Source: Actinomycetota bacterium (lineage in GTDB: Bacteria; Actinomycetota; Actinomycetes; JACCUZ01). Taken from it: DNA of 6,643 nt. The stretch is taken from NCBI GenBank assembly GCA_030841195.1, contig JAVEDA010000089.1, positions 1 to 6,643 on the forward strand, written 5' to 3'. The notes under the pieces are model-generated. The model saw only the letters and a program-made list of their open reading frames with translations. It was not told the DNA's origin and did no database searches. The position numbers and the translations under genes are program-made. How positions within the stretch are numbered: position 1 is the first letter of the stretch; every line of letters begins with the position of its first letter. Positions 6,096-6,643 of this stretch are shown piece by piece.

Positions 6096-6643
6096 ATGAC
6101 CTCAGACACGACTCGTCGTACCTCGTGGCCGACCGCCCGGGAGATGCTCAACAAGGTCCCGGAGGTCACCCTCTACTTCTGGGTGATCAAGATCCTCGCA
6201 ACGACCGTCGGTGAGACGGCCGCGGACTACCTCAACGACACGCTCGGCTTCGGCCTGACCTGGACCACCGTCGTCATGTCGGTGGGTCTCGCCATGCTGC
6301 TGGTGGTGCAGTTCCGCAGCAACCGCTACATCGCGCCGGTCTACTGGGCCGCCGTGGTGTTCATCTCGGTGGTCGGCACGTTGATCACCGACAACCTGAC
6401 CGACCGGTTCGGGGTCCCGCTGGCGCTGACGACGGTCATCTTCGCCATCGCCCTCGCCGCCACCTTCGCGGCCTGGTACGCCAGCGAGAAGACGCTGTCG
6501 ATCCACTCGATCGTCACCTCCAAGCGGGAGGGCTACTACTGGCTGGCGATCCTGTTCACCTTCGCCCTCGGCACCGCCGCCGGTGACCTGGTCGCCGAGA
6601 AGTTCAACCTCGGCTACTTCGTGTCGCTGCTCATCTTCGCGGC
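6096..6643 (+). CDS. DUF347/COG4705-type multi-repeat membrane protein, 3' end outside window
   Basis: The frame stays open from the ATG at 6096 to the window end, giving 182 complete codons. The protein begins with a short polar, Arg/Thr-rich end and the signature KVPEVTLYFWVIKILATTVG (20-39), which I recognise from the DUF347 (COG4705) family of uncharacterised integral membrane proteins. Helix-rich repeats are visible from about 26, 82 and 147, each with an aromatic start (LYFW, VYW, YYW) and a G-x4-D signature: G39/D44, G94/D99 and G159/D164. A fourth repeat would be expected beyond the window in full-length family members. No strong ribosome site precedes the ATG (the upstream bases are CAGTCGAGCGC), so a weak-site or leaderless start is possible. 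It is divergent from the permease gene, 122 bases away. The family's role is not established to my knowledge, and I assign none. Confidence 0.85.
   Translation, partial: MTSDTTRRTSWPTAREMLNKVPEVTLYFWVIKILATTVGETAADYLNDTLGFGLTWTTVVMSVGLAMLLVVQFRSNRYIAPVYWAAVVFISVVGTLITDNLTDRFGVPLALTTVIFAIALAATFAAWYASEKTLSIHSIVTSKREGYYWLAILFTFALGTAAGDLVAEKFNLGYFVSLLIFA

Overview
The window is strongly G+C-rich chromosomal DNA with third-position G/C codon bias, an Arg-CCU tRNA, actinobacterial-style lipoprotein and secretion signals, and long antisense open frames. This points to an actinobacterium (Actinomycetota). I cannot name the genus from the sequence. No mobile element, CRISPR array, prophage gene or toxin-antitoxin pair was seen.

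Layout from left to right: a complete tRNA-Arg(CCU) gene on the minus strand with an encoded CCA end (32-107); an M28-family zinc aminopeptidase made as a lipoprotein (+, 188-1159); a CapA/YwtB-type metallophosphatase-fold lipoprotein with an unusual N-terminal PstS-like segment (-, 1163-2542); a secreted protein of unknown function built from three ~120-residue Ig-like repeats plus a C-terminal Big_5-type domain (+, 2725-4326); a 12-helix APC-superfamily amino acid/amine permease (-, 4357-5973); and the first 182 codons of a DUF347/COG4705 multi-repeat membrane protein (+, 6096 to the window end, cut off).

Every neighbouring pair of genes changes strand (-,+,-,+,-,+), so none of the visible genes share an operon. 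The convergent junctions are very tight (3 and 30 bases). The divergent gaps (80, 182 and 122 bases) hold the likely promoters. Two of these gaps contain clear inverted repeats. Two repeats lie directly at the ribosome-binding sites of the Ig-like protein and the permease, and one lies in the leader of the CapA gene. The three central products are all predicted to be exported to the cell surface, so the region can be read as a loose cell-envelope and transport neighbourhood. Nothing in the sequence proves that the genes act together.

Most of this is ordinary chromosomal gene content. The parts most worth a second look are the PstS-like/CapA fusion, the triple-repeat secreted protein, the DUF347 protein with its repeated G-x4-D motif, and the inverted repeats next to translation starts. 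I did not find convincing evidence of a new multi-gene system.
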